Both the position numbers and the translations under genes were made by a program. This document shows, one piece after another, positions 60,798 through 64,000 of a DNA stretch of 64,000 nt. The stretch lies in NCBI RefSeq assembly GCF_002179965.1, contig NZ_NGUQ01000037.1, positions 806,001 to 870,000 on the forward strand, in the 5' to 3' direction. A model generated the notes under the pieces. That model ran no database searches. It worked only from the letters and a program-made list of their open reading frames with translations, and had not been told where the DNA came from. The stretch's first letter is position 1; every line of letters starts with the position of its first letter. This DNA comes from Pandoraea sp. PE-S2T-3. Lineage in GTDB: Bacteria; Pseudomonadota; Gammaproteobacteria; Burkholderiales; Burkholderiaceae.

Positions 60798-62621
60798 ATG
60801 CGTGGATGGACCATCGGCGAGTGGCTTGAGGCGTATCGCGGCGGGGCAACCCCGGAAGCTTTGCTCACTGCATTGCGCCAGACGTTGCTTGCCCCCGACC
60901 CGGCATGGATCTCCGTGGTATCGGAAACGGCACTCGCGGACCAACTCGCGCGTCTTGCCGACCGGCTGGCCGCTGCGGGTGGCGACCAAGGCAAGCTGCC
61001 GCTCTACGGCGTGCCGTTTGCCGCCAAGGACAACATCGACGCGCTCGGCTTCGACACGACGGCCGGCTGCCCGGCCTTTGCCTACACCCCGGATCGCGAC
61101 GCGACCGTTATCGCACGACTGGTCGACGCCGGCGCCATCGTCATCGGCAAGACCAATCTCGATCAGTTCGCCACCGGACTCGTTGGCGTGCGCTCCCCGT
61201 ACGGCATTCCCACCAACGCGTTCGATGCCGACTACATCAGCGGCGGCTCCAGTTCAGGCTCGGCCTCGGTGGTCGCACGCGGCCTGGTTCCGTTCTCGCT
61301 CGGCACCGACACGGCAGGCTCCGGGCGCGTGCCGGCAGGGCTGAACAACATCGTCGGCCTCAAGCCCACGCGCGGCGCGTTCAGCAATACCGGGGTGGTG
61401 CCCGCCTGCCGCACGCTCGACTGCGTGTCTGTTTTTGCGACGACGCTCAGCGATGCCACTCGGGTGTATGACGTCGCCGCTGCGCTCGATCCCGCCGATG
61501 GCCTGTCGCGTGAAGCGCCATCGTCCGCCTTGGTTTGGCGCGTGCCCGATGCCCCGCGTTTTGCCATTCCCCAGCAGCCCGAATTCTTCGGCGACGCGTT
61601 GGCAGAACAAGCCTTCCGCGACGCAGTGGCCGCCATGCAGGCGCAAGGCGCGACCTGTGTGCCGATCGACTTCTCGCTGTTCGACGAGGTCGCGGCGTTG
61701 CTTTACGACGGCGCATGGGTCGCCGAGCGGTACGCAGCGGTGCGGGACTTCGCACAGGCCAACGAGGCCGACATTCATCCGGTCGTGCGCGACATCATCT
61801 TCAAGGCGACGCAGTTCTCCGCCGCCGATGCGTTCGACGGCGTGTATCGCCTCGCGGACCTCAAGCGCCGTGCCGACGCCCTCCTCGCACAGTTCGACGC
61901 CCTGCTCGTGCCTACGGCCCCCACGCACTACCGAATCGCCGAACTGCTCGACGATCCCGTGCGCCTGAACAGCAATCAGGGCAAGTACACCAACTTCGTC
62001 AATCTGCTGGACTGGAGCGCCATCTCCGTGCCCGCCAGTATTCGAAGCGACGGCCTGCCGTTCGGCATCACGCTGATCGCCGACGCCTGGCGCGAACGTG
62101 CGCTCGCCGCCTACGCCGCCAAGTGGCATCAACGCACCGAGCTGCCGCGCGGCGCGACCGGCCTGCCGCTGCCGAAGGACGTGTCGCTCCCTGCACGTGC
62201 CGAGGGTGCAGCAACCATTCGGGTGGCCGTCGTCGGCGCCCATCTGCGCGGCATGCCGCTCAATCACGAGCTGACGTCGCGCAACGCGCGCTTCGTCGAA
62301 GCCACGACGACCAGCGCGGACTACCGGCTTTACGCACTCGCCAACACATCGCCACCCAAACCCGGGCTCGCCCGCGCCGACAGCGGTGCGCCGATTCGCG
62401 TCGAGTTGTGGGATGTCCCCGCCGAAACCTTCGGCACGTTTGTCGCAGGCATTCCGGCGCCGCTCGGCATCGGCACGCTGGAACTCGCCGACGGGCGACG
62501 CGTGAAGGGCTTCATCTGCGAGCCGTTTGCGCTCCGCGAGGCGAAAGACATTACCGAATTCGGCGGCTGGGCCGACTACCTGCAAGCGATGCGCAACATC
62601 GCCACCGCGACCGCGCACTGA
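60798..62621 (+). CDS. atzF: Allophanate hydrolase
   Basis: 607 residues. The amidase-signature triad is visible: Lys77 (AAKDNI), cis-Ser151 (SGGSSSGSAS) and nucleophile Ser175 (GTDTAGSGR). After residue 460 there is the C-terminal domain of AtzF/DUR1,2-type enzymes (VAVVGAHLRGMPLNHELTSR, YRLYALA, VPAETFGTFVAGIPAPLGIGTLELADGR). It splits allophanate to ammonia and CO2, the second step of urea or guanidine-derived carboxy-urea breakdown. It is followed 14 bases later by a urea carboxylase gene. The ATG at 60798 has an AAGGAG site. Confidence 0.94.
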   Translation: MRGWTIGEWLEAYRGGATPEALLTALRQTLLAPDPAWISVVSETALADQLARLADRLAAAGGDQGKLPLYGVPFAAKDNIDALGFDTTAGCPAFAYTPDRDATVIARLVDAGAIVIGKTNLDQFATGLVGVRSPYGIPTNAFDADYISGGSSSGSASVVARGLVPFSLGTDTAGSGRVPAGLNNIVGLKPTRGAFSNTGVVPACRTLDCVSVFATTLSDATRVYDVAAALDPADGLSREAPSSALVWRVPDAPRFAIPQQPEFFGDALAEQAFRDAVAAMQAQGATCVPIDFSLFDEVAALLYDGAWVAERYAAVRDFAQANEADIHPVVRDIIFKATQFSAADAFDGVYRLADLKRRADALLAQFDALLVPTAPTHYRIAELLDDPVRLNSNQGKYTNFVNLLDWSAISVPASIRSDGLPFGITLIADAWRERALAAYAAKWHQRTELPRGATGLPLPKDVSLPARAEGAATIRVAVVGAHLRGMPLNHELTSRNARFVEATTTSADYRLYALANTSPPKPGLARADSGAPIRVELWDVPAETFGTFVAGIPAPLGIGTLELADGRRVKGFICEPFALREAKDITEFGGWADYLQAMRNIATATAH

Positions 62622-62635
62622 CCCCGGAGCCCGCC

Positions 62636-64000
62636 ATGTTTCATACCGTTCTGATCGCCAACCGTGGCGAGATCGCGTGTCGCATTGCCCGCACGCTGGC
62701 GCGCATGGGCATTCGCAGCGTGGCCGTCTATTCCGACGCCGACCGCAACAGCCTGCACGTTGGTGCCGCCGACATCGCCGTACCGCTCGGCGGCAACACG
62801 GCGGCAGAGAGTTATCTGCGCACCGACCTGATCCTTGCTGCGGCAAAGTCGAGCGGCGCGCAGGCCATCATTCCCGGTTACGGGTTCCTCTCGGAGAACG
62901 CCGAATTTGCCGCCGAGTGCGAAGCGCAAGGCATCGCGTTCGTCGGACCGACGCCCGCGCAGATGTCGCAGTTCGGCCTGAAGCACGCCGCCCGAGCGTT
63001 GGCAGAACAAGCGGGCGTGCCGCTGACGCCGGGCTCAGGCCTGCTCGAAGACATCGACGCGGCACACGCAGCGGCCGACGCCATCGGCTACCCGGTCATG
63101 CTCAAGAGCACCGCCGGAGGCGGCGGCATCGGGCTCACTCGCTGCGACGACGCGGCGGAACTGACGGCGGCCTTCGCCTCGGTGCAACGTCTGGGCAAAT
63201 CGTTCTTTGCGAACGCGGGCGTTTTCGTGGAGCGCTTCGTCGACCGGGCCCGCCACGTAGAAGTGCAAATCTTCGGCGATGGCCAAGGGAACGTCATCAC
63301 GCTGGGCGAGCGCGACTGCTCGTTGCAGCGGCGGAACCAGAAAGTCGTCGAAGAAACACCCGCGCCCAATCTGCCCGCCGAGATACGAGAACAATTGCTG
63401 GCCGCTGCCCGCCGACTCGGTCAATCGGTCGCTTACCGATCCGCCGGCACGGTGGAGTTCATTTACGACGCCCCGCAGGCCCAGTTCTACTTCCTCGAAG
63501 TCAACACGCGGCTTCAGGTGGAACACGCCATTACCGAGGCAGTCACCGGCATCGATCTCGTGGAATGGATGATCCGGACGGCGGCGGGTGAGCCGCCATC
63601 GCTGACGCAGGACATCACCGGGCGTGGCGCGTCCATCGAAGTGCGCGTCTACGCCGAGAATCCGCTGAAGCACTTCGCCCCGAGCCCCGGCGTATTGACG
63701 GAAGCCGTATTCCCGGCCGGCGTTCGCGTCGATACATGGGTGTCGACCGGCACGGAAGTCTCGGCACATTACGACCCGATGATCGCCAAAATCATCGCCT
63801 TTGGCGACGACCGCCCGGCCGCCATCGCCAACCTGCAACAGGCCTTGTCGCAGACGCGCCTTGGCGGCATCGCGACGAACCTTGACTACCTTCGCGCCGT
63901 GGTCGCCTCCGAGACCTTCGGCACCGGCAATGTCTCGACGCGCGCGCTCGACACGTTTGCTTACGCGCCAAACGCCATCGAAGTCATCGAGCCGGGCACT
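62636..64000 (+). CDS. Urea carboxylase, N-terminal biotin-carboxylase part (3' end outside window)
   Basis: The ATG at 62636 opens 455 codons that run off the right edge. The visible part is a full biotin-carboxylase domain: VLIANRGEIACRIART at the start, the ATP-grasp glycine loop KSTAGGGGIGL, RHVEVQIFGDGQGNV, ERDCSLQRRNQKVVEE, FLEVNTRLQVEHAITE and a C-terminal YDPMIAKIIAFG. It uses ATP and bicarbonate to carboxylate biotin. Because it follows allophanate hydrolase directly it is most likely urea (or carboxyguanidine) carboxylase, normally about 1200 residues, not an acyl-CoA carboxylase. Confidence 0.9.
   Translation, partial: MFHTVLIANRGEIACRIARTLARMGIRSVAVYSDADRNSLHVGAADIAVPLGGNTAAESYLRTDLILAAAKSSGAQAIIPGYGFLSENAEFAAECEAQGIAFVGPTPAQMSQFGLKHAARALAEQAGVPLTPGSGLLEDIDAAHAAADAIGYPVMLKSTAGGGGIGLTRCDDAAELTAAFASVQRLGKSFFANAGVFVERFVDRARHVEVQIFGDGQGNVITLGERDCSLQRRNQKVVEETPAPNLPAEIREQLLAAARRLGQSVAYRSAGTVEFIYDAPQAQFYFLEVNTRLQVEHAITEAVTGIDLVEWMIRTAAGEPPSLTQDITGRGASIEVRVYAENPLKHFAPSPGVLTEAVFPAGVRVDTWVSTGTEVSAHYDPMIAKIIAFGDDRPAAIANLQQALSQTRLGGIATNLDYLRAVVASETFGTGNVSTRALDTFAYAPNAIEVIEPGT

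Noticed and set aside
60322-61344. Long + strand frame covering the gap before and the beginning of allophanate hydrolase.
   Set aside because: Different frame from the clear amidase gene, Arg/Pro/Ser-rich, no motif; a by-product of high G+C.

Overview
The window looks like a chromosomal segment of a beta-proteobacterium of the Burkholderiaceae, most like Pandoraea or Burkholderia. This rests on the high G+C codon use, the Burkholderia-type trimeric porin, the many LysR and FCD-type GntR regulators next to aromatic and amino-acid catabolic genes, the ArsR/ACR3/ArsC/ArsH operon, and the urea carboxylase/allophanate hydrolase pair. The genus is an inference from gene style, not a database match. 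I recognised no rRNA or tRNA gene, insertion sequence or CRISPR array.

Layout. 1-3604: a truncated phosphodiesterase, a secreted class A acid phosphatase and an OmpR/HK two-component pair. 3694-8804: an FCD-GntR regulator facing an Fe(II)/2-oxoglutarate dioxygenase plus polar amino-acid ABC transporter operon, with shared GTATAC-type operators and a strong terminator. 8863-11782: a taurine/sulfonate tauABC-type transporter. 11805-13595: a divergent HxlR/NmrA pair with a palindromic operator. 13634-21155: an aromatic catabolic operon (flavin hydroxylase, MFS carrier, FAH-family hydrolase, type I extradiol dioxygenase, porin) divergent from its LysR regulator. 21483-25831: a Tat-signal malate:quinone oxidoreductase, then a divergent LysR/DHA2 efflux pair.

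25985-32549 is the outstanding region. It is a visibly AT-richer, six-gene, one-direction cassette: a NodB-type polysaccharide deacetylase, a NodU/TobZ-type O-carbamoyltransferase, an SDR oxidoreductase, a YdcF/DUF218 protein, an NPPF-motif methyltransferase and a Bcr/CflA-type exporter. Several junctions overlap or are tight. It has the shape of a small, horizontally acquired biosynthetic and export system for a carbamoylated, perhaps amino-sugar-based, metabolite. No scaffold-building NRPS, PKS or glycosyltransferase is present.

33129-43534: an LpxL-type acyltransferase, an AI-2E family exporter, a secreted DUF1254 protein, a Fur-box TonB-dependent siderophore receptor, formamidase (FmdA) with an FmdB-type zinc ribbon, a secreted fumarate/argininosuccinate-lyase-like protein, and a DksA-like protein without cysteines. 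43543-46777: asparaginase-gntR and a divergent MFS carrier, sharing a palindrome that contains both -10 boxes. 46971-52636: a small orphan protein, a large autotransporter, a decayed autotransporter remnant, and two unknown secreted or lipoproteins. 53108-56883: a Methyltransf_32-type protein, then glutathione transferase divergent from marR-emrB with twin operators. 56894-59583: an ars operon with a predicted leaderless arsR. 59615-64000: an unknown secreted protein, allophanate hydrolase and the start of urea carboxylase, which is cut by the window edge.

Taken together, this is an accessory-rich catabolic, transport and defence region. Most units are a regulator plus a short operon, and many have readable palindromic operators.
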